This document shows, in pieces, positions 27,768-39,600 of a DNA stretch of 64,000 nt. The notes under the pieces are model-generated. The model searched no databases, had not been told where the DNA came from, and was given only the letters and a program-made list of their open reading frames with translations. The stretch is from UBA4465 sp002292365 (GTDB lineage Bacteria > Bacteroidota > Bacteroidia > Cytophagales > Cyclobacteriaceae): assembly GCA_943788615.1 (NCBI GenBank), contig CALSQY010000004.1, forward strand, positions 62,001-126,000. The letters run 5' to 3'. A program made the translations under genes and the position numbers. Position 1 is the stretch's first letter. Each line of letters begins with the position of its first letter.

Positions 27768-28665
27768 TTAATCAAATTGTTTACTGACCGTAAAATCTTT
27801 TGAATGGTGCTCATATCTATAAAAGCCTTCACCTGTTTTTTTACCTAAATGACCCGCTGCAACCATATTTACCAAAAGTGGGCATGGACGGTACTTATCA
27901 TCACCAATTCCTTCCTGAAGTACTCTCATAACAGAGAGACAGACATCAAGCCCGATAAAATCAGCCAGTTGTAAAGGCCCCATAGGATGTGCCATACCTA
28001 ATTTCATCACAGCGTCTATTTCGGAAACTCCAGCTACCCCTTCAAAAAGGGTAAATATGGCTTCATTGATCATTGGTAACAGTATGCGATTGGCTGTAAA
28101 TCCAGGATAATCCTTGACTTCAACTGCTATTTTTTCTAGATCAATAACCGTTTTTTTAATCGTCGAAACGGTTGCTTGCGAGGTAGCGTAGCCTTTGATG
28201 ACTTCAACTAATTTCATGATGGGAACAGGATTCATAAAATGCATTCCAATAACCTGTGCCGGCCTTTGGGTGACTGCTGCTATTTTAGTAATGGATATAG
28301 AGGAAGTGTTGGTAGCTAATATGGCATCTTTTCGGTGTATATTTATCTATTTCTTGAAAAATATTTTTTTTGACTTCATAACTTTCGGTAGCGGCTTCAA
28401 TCACTAAATCGGTAGAGATTACTCCATCCTTTAGGTTGTTGAAAGGGACTATTCTTGATAGGATTGAGCCTTTTTCTGAATCTTTAAGTTGGTCTTTAAG
28501 TATTTGCCTATCAATATTTTTTTCAATGTTTTTAAGCCCATTTTTCAGACGCTTCTCATTAATATCAATAAGCGCTACGTTAAAGCCATATTGAGCAAAA
28601 ACGTGTGCAATCCCATTACCCATGGTACCTGCGCCAATGATCGATACTTGGTTTGTGTTTTTCAT
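27768..28665 (-). CDS. 3-hydroxyacyl-CoA (3-hydroxybutyryl-CoA) dehydrogenase, frameshifted
   Basis: The enzyme reduces or oxidises the 3-position of short acyl-CoAs with NAD(P). The N-terminal frame has the Rossmann motif GAGTMGNGIA (residues 11-20) and ends in a non-family tail after KYTPK. The second frame resumes with MHFMNPVPIMKLVEVI. Removing one A from the run at 28329-28332 (plus-strand TTTT) restores KDAILATNTSS and a 298-residue protein of normal length. The C-terminal domain (MAHPMGPLQLADFIGLD, YRPCPLL, KTGEGFYRY) is intact. Monocistronic or upstream of azurin. Confidence 0.88.
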
Positions 28666-28708
28666 AATATTAAACGTCGTCTAATGGATAAATGATTTTT
28701 AAAGATTG

Positions 28709-28716
28709 CAAAACTA
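28709..28716 (-). promoter_or_regulatory. Possible -7 box of the hydroxyacyl-CoA dehydrogenase gene
   Basis: TAGTTTTG on the minus strand matches TANNTTTG and lies 43 bases before the ATG at 28665. No TTG is found at the expected -33 spacing, so this is weak. Confidence 0.3.
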
Positions 28717-28796
28717 TAAAGATTACAAAAATTGATGTTGATTAATGTTTTAAATTATCCAAATAATTTATTTTGGAACATCAAAATTGGTCAAAT

Positions 28797-28832
28797 AAAA
28801 AAGGCACTAAACATCACGCTTAGTACCTTTTA
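28797..28832 (-). terminator. Intrinsic terminator after the aldolase gene
   Basis: AAAAGG-C-ACTAA and TTAGT-A-CCTTTT pair around a 9-base loop with one mismatch. On the minus strand the stem ends in a T6 run. It separates the class II aldolase gene from the dehydrogenase gene. Confidence 0.65.
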
Positions 28833-28884
28833 ATATTGGGGCTCGCAGAGATCAGTATAAATCTGAAACCTTAGCTCATCCTAT

Positions 28885-29950
28885 TCATACATTCTTTTTA
28901 ATACAGTTCAAATCTTCAAAGGCTTCGCTGAGCCTTTTCACAAATGTTTTTTCACCTTCTCTGAGCCATTTTCTGGGATCATAATATTTTTTATTAGGTT
29001 CATCAGCACTGATAGGATTTCCTATTTGACCTTGAAGGAACCCTTCAAATTCTCTATAGTAATTTTTCACACCTTCCCAATAGGCCCATTGCATGTCGGT
29101 GTCAATGTTCATTTTGATGGCTCCGTAAGAGATGGCCTCCCTTATTTCTTCGGTAGTGGATCCAGATCCGCCATGAAATACGAAGTTTACAGGATTGGCT
29201 CCAGTACCAAACTTTTCTTGAATGAATTCTTGAGAATTTTTAAGAATGGTTGGGGTAAGCTTGACATTTCCGGGCTTGTAAACGCCATGAACGTTACCAA
29301 AGGCAGCGGCAACTGTAAAATGGTTACTAATGGCTTTTAACTTCTCATAAGAGTAAGCTACCTCCTCGGGTTGAGTATAAAGTTTAGAGTTGTCAATATC
29401 GGTATTGTCTACGCCATCCTCTTCACCACCTGTTACGCCCAATTCTATTTCCAAAGTCATGTCCATTTTAGACATTCGGGTAAAATATTTCGTGGAAATT
29501 TCCATATTCTCCTCGAGCGATTCTTCAGAAAGGTCCAGCATGTGCGAGCTGTAAAGAGGGGCACCCGTTTTTTCAAAATGTAATTCACTGGCATCAAGTA
29601 ATCCATCAATCCAGGGCAGTAATTTTTTCGCGGCATGATCGGTATGCAGTACGACCGAAACTCCATATTTTTCAGCCATCTGGTGGACGTGGTGCGCACC
29701 TGCGATGGCACCTGCAATCGCTGAAGCTTCATCTTTATTGGATAAACCCTTTCCCGGCATGAAACTGTGCGCCCCCATTTGAAAATTGAATCATTACTGG
29801 AGATTGGACTGCTTTGGCTGTTTCAAGCACCGCATTGATGGTATTAGAACCGGTCACATTTACAGCAGGTAAGGCAAATTTATTGTCGTTTGCGTGATTA
29901 AGAAGTTCGGTTACTTCGGTTCCAGTTAAAACACCAGGTCTGAATTGCAT
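28885..29950 (-). CDS. fbaA: Class II fructose-bisphosphate aldolase, frameshifted
   Basis: FbaA splits fructose-1,6-bisphosphate with a zinc ion in glycolysis and gluconeogenesis. The N-terminal frame (ATG 29950) covers the first 68 residues to SNGGAQFHAGKG. The second frame carries the rest: VLHTDHAAKK (metal His and Asp), VTGGEEDGVDN, NVHGVYKPGNV, FHGGSGS and MNIDTDMQWA. One base too many in the plus-strand run AAACCC (29744-29749) explains the break. Correction gives 354 residues, the usual length of the class IIA enzyme. Central metabolism needs it and no other aldolase is visible, so an assembly indel is the better explanation. Confidence 0.9.
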
Positions 29951-29982
29951 AGGCTTAAGATTTTGAATTGATTAATAATTGG

Positions 29983-29990
29983 CAAATTTA
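29983..29990 (-). promoter_or_regulatory. Possible -7 box of the aldolase gene
   Basis: TAAATTTG on the minus strand fits TANNTTTG and lies 32 bases upstream of the ATG. The -33 TTG is not at the expected spacing. Confidence 0.3.
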
Positions 29991-30223
29991 CTTGATAAAT
30001 TCTAAAAATTTCATCGATTCTATTGAATTAAATAATAGGGGGTCTTTGTAAATAATTTTATATTTTGAGGAATATTAAAGGAGGCATTTTGCTAAATTTT
30101 CAAAACTGAGGGTTTTCTTTCATTTAAAAGGAGTACCCAAAGTTTATTGCGATCAAGGAGTGGATACACTTAATGCCTAAATCTTTGAACGGAAAAAAAT
30201 TAGAAAAAAAGCTAATTAATATT

Positions 30224-31567
30224 ATGCATATGAAGAAACCAAAATTATCTCCCGCGCAAATATGGAATATGAGCATGGGATTTATGGGTATTCAATTTGG
30301 GTTTGCACTCCAAAATGCGAACGCAAGTAGGATTTTACAGAACTTTGGTGCTGACATTGAAAGTTTATCATGGTTTTGGCTGGCGGCTCCAATTACAGGT
30401 CTCATCGTACAGCCCATAATAGGTCATTACAGTGATCAAACTTGGACGCGCTTTGGGCGCCGGAAACCTTTTTTTTTGACAGGAGCATTGCTGGCAGCAA
30501 TTGCCTTGTGCATCATGCCTAACGCGGGCGTTTTGGCCGTTGCCCTTCCACCGATCATGATAGGGGCGGGTATGTTGATGATTATGGATGCCTCTTTTAA
30601 TATTGCCATGGAGCCTTTTCGGGCATTGGTAGGAGATATGCTTCCGGAAGAACAAAATACGACGGGTTTTTCTGTTCAAGCCACGTTGATAGGTATTGGT
30701 GCGGTGGTAGGCTCTTGGTTGCCTTACATCTTGGTTAACTTTTTTGGCGTTTCACAATCAGCGTTGCCTGGTGAGGTGCCTGACAATGTTATTTATAGTT
30801 TTTATTCTGGAGCAGTGGTTTTGGTGGGTGCTATCCTGTGGACTGTTATCAAGACCAAAGAATACAGTCCCGCTGCATTACAGTCTTTTAACTCTCAAGA
30901 AGTCGTAGAAACAAAAGGGGGTTTGATGAACATCTTTACCTGTTTCAAACAAATGCCTGAAACGATGAAACAGCTCGGATGGGTCCAGTTTTTTAGTTGG
31001 TTTGGCTTATTTTGTATGTGGGTCTATTCAACACCCGCCATTGCTCAACATATTTATGGTACTGATATTGAGGATACGAGTTCCTCTCTTTTCAATGAGG
31101 CAGGCAATTGGGTTGGGATAATTTTTGGGGTATACAATGCGGTTTCTGCTGGTTTTGCATTGTTGCTGCCCATGATAGCCAAAAAGATTGGGAAAAAAAC
31201 AGGCACACAGTGTGGCTTTGACGGCTGGTGGACTCGGATTATTATCAGTCTATTTTGTCCAAGATCCAATCATGTTGATTCTTTCCATGTCTTTTGTCGG
31301 AATTGCCTGGGCGAGTATTTTGTCTATGCCTTATGCTTTGTTGGCCGGAACGATACCCTTGACTCAAAATGGGAATTTATATGGGGATATTTAATTTCTT
31401 CATTGTGGTCCCTCAAATAATCAGTGGGATTATTGGAGGACCTATCGTAAAAAACCTATTTGATTCACAGGCTATATTTGCCTTGATGATGGGAGGGAGT
31501 CTCACTGCTTATAGCTGCCGTTTTTGCAATGTTCGTAGTAGAAAAAAAGACTAATGGAGCTACATGA
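30224..31567 (+). CDS. SLC45-type MFS sugar transporter, three frameshifts
   Basis: The start ATG at 30224 is chosen because it precedes the conserved KLSPAQIWNMSMGFMGIQFGF. Twelve helices of an MFS sucrose/maltose-type (GPH/SLC45) symporter follow, with the loop motif GHYSDQTWTRFGRRKPF near residue 85 and MEPFRALVGDMLP near 130. Extra bases in A7 (31193-31199) and GGG (31371-31373), and one near 31504, move the C-terminal third through all frames. Correction gives about 446 residues. All three are single insertions, so the gene is probably intact in the organism. It imports an alpha-glucoside or similar sugar with protons (inference). Confidence 0.82.
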
Positions 31568-31587
31568 CTGTATGAAGCAGGGTTTCT

Positions 31588-32025
31588 TTAAACCCTATAG
31601 TAATCGGGCTTCCAATTTTTAATCTCCTTTTTAATCTCTTTTTGAGTGAGATTTTTATCTAGCGTTCGCTCAATGAGCGGTAAAAACTCGTCATCCGGGG
31701 CAAAGCGAAGGGCTACAATTTGAGAAATTTTGAGATTAGGTGGCAATAGCTTTCCTGCAAGTACATAATGTCTTAGGTTTTCCTCAGCTCTAATGGCCCG
31801 GTCCTGGGCTTTCAAAGGAAATATTCTGAGATACCACATGATCACAGTTAACAAAAAAGAGATCAGTATGAAGAGCGAGGCTGGATAAGTGGCATCAGCA
31901 TCTCCTTGAAGTAAATAACTTACACCTCCACCGGCCAGTCCCAATATCCCCATAGAGAGGAGGCCATGAAATCCTTTGAGGAAAATGTTATGATTTTTGA
32001 AATTTTGCGTCTGTTTCATCTTCAT
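31588..32025 (-). CDS. Membrane protein, DUF6526-like
   Basis: The 145-residue protein has two adjacent membrane helices (MGILGLAGGGVSYLL and LFILISFLLTVIMWYLRIF). A cytoplasmic tail follows with QDRAIRAEENLRHYVLAGKLLPP and LRFAPDDEFLPLI. This pattern is typical of a Bacteroidota family I recall as DUF6526. No function is known. It is convergent with the MFS transporter. Confidence 0.7.
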   Translation of the reverse strand: MKMKQTQNFKNHNIFLKGFHGLLSMGILGLAGGGVSYLLQGDADATYPASLFILISFLLTVIMWYLRIFPLKAQDRAIRAEENLRHYVLAGKLLPPNLKISQIVALRFAPDDEFLPLIERTLDKNLTQKEIKKEIKNWKPDYYRV

Positions 32026-32078
32026 TTATTAATATAATATTGCGATACGGCGTATGAGATATAAGAAAGAAATTTAAC

Positions 32079-33458
32079 TTATTTATCAGTATTAAGTTGA
32101 AATGAAGAGAGGTATTTTTCAAATTGTTTCATCACATACAAATGGGCTTTTGCCTGAGTATATTTGTAGATGATCCAAGGTAATCGAGGAACAAACTCAT
32201 GAATGGCTGTAATGATGTATTCACCCTCTAAAATAGATCTAAATTCTAACCAGCCGGTATTGCTTCTTTTGGATAACAAACCACCGGTGATATAAAAAAG
32301 CTGTCGATTTTTATCGCTTCTGTTTTCGATAAACTCTAATTGTAATAACGGAATGCCTAAAAGGGTAAATTTTAATATTTTTTCATCTTTCTTTGGAATC
32401 AATAATTTTTCCAAACATATCACTTAACCAAACTGGATATTGCTTGGCCACCCAAAGAGAGGTTTTTTTGCCTGGATTGGCAATCCTTTGAACACTTCTT
32501 ACGGTATTTTTATCTTTAATGGGGGCTATACCTACGCGGTATTTTTGGGATGATCACTGATTTATCAAGCGCTCTCTTGATGGTTTCAGTTAGGGTAAAC
32601 TTTGGAAAAATGGATAGAAAATCTTGATCTTTCAACGTCATGTCATGTCTCAGACTTTCTATCAATGGAGACACAAAATTAGGGCTAGACCCACTGAACA
32701 AGCCTACCCATAATTTGGACATACCCAATGAAAAAAAAGGTACGGAAAAGATCCATCTTTTTTTCTTCATTTCTTTTGCTGTTAATTTTAACAGATCCAT
32801 GTACTGAACGATTTGGGTTCCTCCTATTTCGATGGGATGGCCATATAAACTTGAATTACCAAGCGTATGATTAATGCAGTCTAAGGCTACCCTTAGGTCT
32901 ATGGGTTGATTGTTGGATTTTGTCCAGCTTGGACAAGCCATGACAGGTAAGTTTTTTACTAATTTTTTAACAATATTGAAACGATGATCCTCCGGGTCCA
33001 ATGATAATGCCGGCACGAATGGGAGTAATTGGAGTTTGCCGAGATCCTAGTACGCGTTCTACTTCATATCTCGATTGTAAATGCTTTGAAATATTTAAAT
33101 TGTCTTTTGGGAGGATACCACCTACATAGACAATATGAGAGAGCGAACAGGCTTCAGCTGCTCTAGAGAAATTATCAGCAAGCAACAGATCTGTATCTTC
33201 AAAATTACTCTGATTTAACCGCGTAGAGGGCTGCATAGAATGAACTAAATAAAGCGCATAATCTACACCTTCAAGCGCTTCGATACTGCTGGAAATTGAA
33301 AATAGATCTACCGTTCTCCATTCGATATCCGAATTTGAAGGGGCTATTTTTTTTCGTGAAAGGGCAATAATATGATAGTCATCTTTGTAGTTTTCAATGA
33401 ACCACCTACCAATAAATCCTGAGGCGCCTGCAATGGCTAATTTCTTTTTTTGTTTCAA
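32079..33458 (-). pseudogene. YbjT-like SDR with DUF2867 domain, about three frameshifts
   Basis: The locus reads as one protein in four pieces. The first frame has the Rossmann motif GASGFIGRW (residues 10-18), YLVHSM near residue 92 and the SR-x-EVERVLG block. The second resumes with NIVKKLVKNLPVMACPSW and QPIDLR and the DUF2867-type linker. The third (about 32415-32520) has ANPGKKTSLWVAKQYPVW. The fourth ends with the DUF2867 C-terminus GWLEFRSI...IIYKYTQAKAHLYVM. Breaks are near 32985, 32520 and 32410. Members are NAD(P)-binding oxidoreductases of unknown substrate. The intact length would be about 459 residues, normal for the family. Confidence 0.75.
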
Positions 33459-33815
33459 TTATTGAATAGATTTTGTTTAAAACGAGAATATTTAAAAAGC
33501 TCATAATGAAACAAATTTTTCATCAAATTAGTTGTAAACTCAATTTTTTATTTCATTTATTAAGGCACAGCAATTGATGTCACAATGGCTGACTTCGTGA
33601 TAATGGTGTAAGAAGAGTCTTGAATTTGGCATCTGTGGATATTTTAAATTAGAAAAATTCTTAACTTTTCATATAGCTATTCAAGCCTTTTAGTAACCAT
33701 TTTCATTTATTTAAAATAATTTTGCTAGCAGTTCATTTCTGTAAATAAAACTGTTATATATTTGATTGATAATCAATTTGCTTTAGTACTTTTAAAGCTT
33801 AAAATAATTTATTTT
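33459..33815. other. Intergenic, AT-rich, nothing recognised
   Basis: 357 bases of AT-rich sequence between the divergent SDR and DUF4280 genes. No ORF, repeat or clear promoter pair was seen. Confidence 0.4.
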
Positions 33816-34204
33816 ATGCCAAAATGCGTTTGTATGGGAGCCAAATTAAAGTGCTCCTTCGGTTCGGGCCCTAAAAGTATGATTGTACTTCCTATAGGTA
33901 AAACGCTGACCTCAATGGTAAAACCTGTAGCTTCGAGTATGGACTTTGTTCCTTCCTTAATATCCCGGCATTTGGTAATTGTACTTCACCCATCAATCCC
34001 ATGAATTGGAAAATGGCAGGCCCTGTGCCTGTATTTATACCGTCATCATGTATTCCTATTCCTATCAAGCCATGGGATCCCGTCGCCAAAAAAACTAAAA
34101 TAGGGGGTAATCCAGCAATGCTTGAAACGAGTAAAACCATGTGCGCATGGTTAGGTTCGATTGAAGTAGATGATCCCGGGATCAAAAACATTGAGGCAAA
34201 TTAA
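33816..34204 (+). CDS. DUF4280 PAAR-like spike-tip protein, frameshifted
   Basis: The start MPKCVCMGAKLKCSFGS at 33816 is the hallmark of DUF4280 proteins, followed by SMIVLPIGKTL and PVASSMDFVP. After a shift near 33955 the next frame continues NIPAFGNCTSPINP, a Pro-rich PVPVFIPSSCIPIPIKPW stretch, and GGNPAML...MCAWLG. The intact protein is about 129 residues. DUF4280 is a PAAR-like domain found at the tips of type VI secretion systems and extracellular contractile injection systems. No other injection gene lies within the window, so this is an orphan copy. It is monocistronic. Confidence 0.8.
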
Positions 34205-34401
34205 TATTTGAGAGGCCTCAGAGAATTTTCGCGTAGTTTAGATCATGTGATTTTAAATACGAGTTTAAATAAAAAAAATTCTCATTCCTCTCGATGAATT
34301 ATTTAACGAGGTGAAATATTTTGGATTATTATTCTTAGGATAACTTAGCCTAAGAATGAATCAGGAACTTAAACTTGTAAAAACACTTATATTTTTTATA
34401 A

Positions 34402-36454
34402 ATGGCTAAAAGTTGCTTTTTGATATTATTATTGCTGGTTATTTCCCTTGAAATTTCAGCTCAATGGCATCCTGATCAAATTGAGATCATTCGAGATCAG
34501 TGGGGGGTACCACACATTTATGCACTTACCGACGCACAGGTATCTTATGGATTGGCCTGGGCACATGCCGAAGATGATTTTGGAACTATCCAAACTACTT
34601 TATTGGCTGCCAAAGGTATGTTGGGTTTACATTTGGGGAAGGATGGTGCCATTGCCGATTATGTGGTGGGCTTGCTTCGAACCAAAGAAATAGTCGCGGA
34701 ACATCTGGATGAAGTTGCTCCAGATTTTTTACATATTGTTAAGGGCTATCTGGCGGGCCTTAATGCGTATGCTCAACATCATCCTCAAGAAGTTTTTGTA
34801 AAAAAATCTTTTCCCATTACAGTTGAAGATGTGTTTCAAGCGTATGTCCTTCAATTGGCAATTATGGATGGTGCAGATGGGGTCATTGGGGGCTTGATTA
34901 AGGGCGATATTGACCATGGGACGTTGATTGGTATTGGTTCCAATGCTTTTGCATTCAATCGAAAGAAAACAGGAAGTGATCATGTCATGTTAGCGGTAAA
35001 TGCCCACCAGCCTTTAGAGGGTCCGGCCGCGTGGTATGAAGCCCACTTGGTGAGCGAGGAGGGCTGGAATGCAATGGGGGGTCTCTTTCCTGGGGGGCCG
35101 GTCATATTTCATGGAACCAATGAACATTTGGGTTGGGCACATACAGTAAACCACCCCGATAAAATTGACATATTCGAATTGGAAATAGACCCTCAAAATG
35201 AACGTAGATATCGAATGGATTCAACTTGGCATACCTTAGAAAAGCGGAAGATAGCGCTTCGAATCAGCACCTTTATGGGTTTAAAAATCAAGGTAAAGAA
35301 AGCCGCTTATTATTCAAAATATGGTCCAGTCATCAAAAATGATAAGGGTTATTTTGCCTTTAAAATGTCTGTTTTTGATGAAATAAGAGCGATAGAGCAG
35401 TGGTACAATATGAATAAAGCACAAAATTTAAACGAATTTAAACAAGCTTTAGAAATGGTAGCTATTCCAAGTTTCAACATTATGTATGCGGATAGATACG
35501 ACAATATATTTTACGTAAGTAATGGTAAGATTCCTTTTCGGGATTCAAAATTTGATTGGAAAAAGACCTTGCCTGGAAACACGTTTAGAACCCTCACCGA
35601 TGACTATCATAAATTTGAAGACTTGCCTCAGTTGACCAATCCCTCATCGGGTTATTTATTCAATACCAATAATTCGGCCTACAGTGCTAGTGCTGCAATG
35701 GACAATTTGAGTTTTGATGATTTTGATTCCACCATGGGCTATCAATTGCATGAGAACAATAGAAGTATTCGCTTTATGCAACTCATGGAGGAATATGATA
35801 CAATCACATGGGAAAATTTTTTATCCATTAAATATGATGCGAAACTGCCTGATTCCCTCTATTATAATATCAATGTAAATGCAGTATTCCGTATGGACCC
35901 CTCACTGGCTGGAAAGGCTGCTCCAACTGTTCGTATCTTACAAAAATGGAATCGCAGTGGTGAATTAAATGAAATAGGAGCAGCGCATTTCAATGAATTT
36001 TATTTTCATCTCATGAGCAAGAAAAAGTGGATTGATGTGGATGAGGTGAAAGCGGTGCAAATGATAGAATCTCTTCATTATGCTCATGAAAAATTACTGA
36101 ATAATTTTGGAAAAATTGAGAGTCACCTTGGGTGAGTATCAGTTTTTATTTAGAGGAGATAAGACTTTACCTATACGAGGATTAGGAGACGTCTTGGCAG
36201 CTATGTATAGTAGGCCATATAAGGAAGGGAAAGTAAAAGGGGTGGCGGGAGATTCCTATATTATGTTGGTGCGCTATCCAATTAAAGGACTTCCCATTAT
36301 TGAAACGGTCAATAGCTATGGGGCCTCAAACCGGCCTGAAAGTCCCCATTATGCAGATCAAATGGATATGTTTGTGAATCAAGAGCGAAAGCAGATGACC
36401 CTAGACATTGATTTAGTTCGTAATCAGGCGGAAAGAATATATCATCCTAAATGA
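34402..36454 (+). CDS. Exported penicillin-acylase-family Ntn hydrolase, frameshifted near the end
   Basis: The signal peptide (cleavage after EISA, residue 21) precedes an acylase of about 683 residues. The alpha chain has IIRDQWGVPHIYA and LAWAHAEDDFG. The beta chain begins at the catalytic Ser in GIGSNAFAF near residue 178, followed by ANAHQP-type and GGLFPGGPVIFHGTNEHLGWAHTVN signatures. One extra A at 36111-36115 breaks the frame; the next frame carries the end (GDVLAAMYSRPY, NSYGASNRPESPHYADQM). Self-processing Ntn hydrolases of this family cleave amides such as penicillins or acyl-homoserine lactones; the substrate here is unknown. Confidence 0.87.
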
Positions 36455-36636
36455 GTTTTTTTTAATATATCTAGAATAATATGCGGATACGCATTAATTT
36501 CGTTTGGTTGTAAGACTTTATTCGGGTCTTAGATCTTCCTTGATTTAATTGTAATTTTTCATTCACTTTTTATATTAATCACTAGGCCAAATTGTTTTAA
36601 CAAGTGATTTTAGACTTACCTCAATTAACAATACTT

Positions 36637-39600
36637 ATGCGTACTTTTTCAAATAGAATAAAGATTTGTTTTTTGTTTTTTTTAGTTGCCTGTGAGACAG
36701 ATCAAATTAATCAGGTGAACGAGCCTTTATTAGTCGTTCGGGAGGCGCCTGCAAGTAGTTTTTTAAAAGCAATTGAGGTAATTGAAACCACGCCCATTCA
36801 ATTGGCAGAAGGCTTGCGTATAAACCTTTGGGCTACTGATTCTTTGGCACCTGATCCCATCGCTATGTCTATAGACGATTTGGGTAATGTATTTCTGACA
36901 AGAACTAATCGACAGAAAAACTCGGAATTTGATATCAGAGGACATGAAGATTGGATGACCAGATCGATTGCCTTAAAATCGGTTGAGGAACGTCAAAATT
37001 TATTAAAAGACATATTTGCTACCGAAAAAAGTGAGGAAAACAGTTGGTTAAAGGATCTCAATTCAGATGGAGTTCATGATTGGAGAGATTTAGCGGTAGA
37101 AAGAGACGAAGTTTGGAAATTGCAGGATCTTGATGGGGATGGTATGGCCGAGGTATCTACGCGTGTATTGAATGACTTCCATAATGAAATCACCGATGTA
37201 GCAGGTGCTTTGTTGGTGCGAGACCAAGATATGTTTGTGGGTATTGGTCCAGACATGTGGCGATTGAAAGACGAAGACCTGGATGGTTATTATGAATCGA
37301 AAGAATCCATCAATACAGGTTTTTCGGTTCACATTGGCTTCAGTGGGCATGGAATGTCGGGTGCCATAGAAGGGCCCGACGGGAAAATTTATTGGGGGAT
37401 AGGTGATATTGGAGCCAATCTTACGGATAAAGCAGGAAAAAATCATTTCTATCCCAATCAAGGTGTTTTGGTAAGATCCAATCCTGACGGATCGGATTTT
37501 GAAGTGTTTGCTTCAGGGTTGCGAAATACTCATGAATTTGCCTTTGATGAATATGGAAATATCATCGGCCAAGATAATGATGGCGATCATGAAGGTGAAA
37601 GTGAAAGACTGGTCCATATCGTAGAAGGTTCAGACGCCGGTTGGAGGTCCAACTGGCAATATGGTAAATACACGGATCCTAAAAACAATGGTTATAATGT
37701 TTGGATGGACGAAGTTATGTTCAAACCTCGATGGGAGGGCCAAGCCGCCTATATGCTTCCGCCGATAACGAACTATCACAATGGTCCAACGGGTTTTACT
37801 TACAATCCAGGCACTGGTTTAGGGAAAAAGTGGAAAAATCATTTTTTTGTTAGTGAATTTGTGGGCAATCCCTCTAGATCTCATATTTGGGGCTTTACGT
37901 TGAAACGCAAAGGGTTTTCATTTGAGCTCGGAAGTGAAATCAAAGTTATGGGTGGTTTACTCCCCACGGGTATTCGTTTTGGCCCTGATGGGGCCTTATA
38001 TTTTGCGGATTGGATCAATGGCTGGGGAACCAAAAATTACGGCCGCGTGTGGCGATTGGATGTGACAGAAGACGAAAATGATCTTCAAGCTGAGCGTCTT
38101 GAGACCGAATCACTGATGGAAATGGATTATCAAAAGGCCGATGCCTCCAAGCTCTTTGAATTATTGAATTATGCGGATATGCGGATTCGTCAAAAAGCAC
38201 AATTTGCATTGGTTGACAAAGGGGATTCTGAAAATTTAGCAAAAGCCATTGCTCAGCAAGAGCATCAATTGATGCGGATTCATGGCATATGGGGCATTGG
38301 GCAAATGATGGCACAGGGCAGTGACCTCGGTCCAATATTGATGAGATATTTATCCGATGAGGATGCTGAAATTATGGCACAGGCGGCTAAGGTATTGGGA
38401 GATGTCAAATACGCTGCTGCCGGACCTCAATTCATCGCTTTATTGGGAAATGTACATCCCCGTGTTCAGTTTTATGCCGCCCAAGCTTTAGGCAGAATAA
38501 AAGACCAAGTGGCCGTGAGTGGTTTGCTTCAAATGCTCGTTGAAAATAAAGATCAGGATGTATATTTAAGACATGCGGCTGTATTGGCATTGAGTAGAAT
38601 AGGAGTAGAGCAACCTATTCTTAATCTAGTGGACAGTCCAAATAAATCTTTGAGATTGGCAGCCGTATTGGTTATGCGAAGATGGTCACATCCAAGTTTA
38701 AAATATTTCTTGACAGATGAGGATGAATACATCGCATTGGAAGCTGCCAGGGCCATCAATGACGATTGGTCGGTGGAAGAAGCATTACCTGATTTGGCTT
38801 CATTACTTAAAAATACTCAATTACAATCCGAAGCATTGGGAAGAAGGGTGATCAATGCTGCTTCAAGACTAGGAAGTCCAGAAACGCTGGCATTGCTGGT
38901 TCAATTTGCTCAAAGTGATGAAATTCCCGTGGCACTGAAAGTGGAAGCGATTAATGCCTTGAGCCATTGGGCTGAGCCTTCTTTATTGGACCGGGTCGAT
39001 GGACGCTTCAGAGGCCCTCAAAAGAGAGACACAGAATTACTAAAACGCCATTTGAAGCCAATGATAGCACGCTTAGATATCGAAAATGAGATGCAGGTGA
39101 AGGTAGCTTTGGTAGATATGTTTGCTGAAGTTGGTGAGCGGGCGGCATTACAGAAAATCGTTGAGTTATTAGAAAATAACGAGGGTGCACAGGTCCGCGC
39201 TACGGCCCTATTGGCCCTTGGTCAATTAGATTATGAGCATCTTGATCAAATGGTGATGCTAGGAATGAGGGATAAATCATCTTTAGTGCGTACGGAGGCC
39301 ATTGGACTTTTGACTGAAGTGTCCCTCGATAAGGAGAAATTTGATGATACCATGAGTGCCGTTCTCAGCGAGGGTTCCGTTTTAGAAAAGCAAAAATTAT
39401 TGAAGGTATTAGGCCATATGGATACGCTACTTACGCAAGGGCTGATCGAGAAATTAATAGTAAGGATGGGTAATAATAATTTAGATCCCAAACTACACCT
39501 TGATTTGAGTGAAGCCATTGCACGAACGCATAGTGAATATCTAGGCCTTCAATTGGCCGCTTTAGTAACGGATAAGTCTTCGGATTTTGATGAGGTCATG

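Noticed and set aside
28316..31380. Programmed ribosomal frameshifting as the cause of many split genes
   Set aside because: The lesions sit in varied runs without a common slippery heptamer or downstream pseudoknot, so assembly error explains them more simply.
31369..31554. Separate small membrane ORF after the transporter
   Set aside because: It is the C-terminal part of the MFS transporter shifted by extra bases, as the helices continue directly.
34216..34310. Inverted GAGAATTTT / AAAATTCTC pair after the DUF4280 gene
   Set aside because: The arms are about 50 bases apart, too far for a terminator, and no T-run follows.
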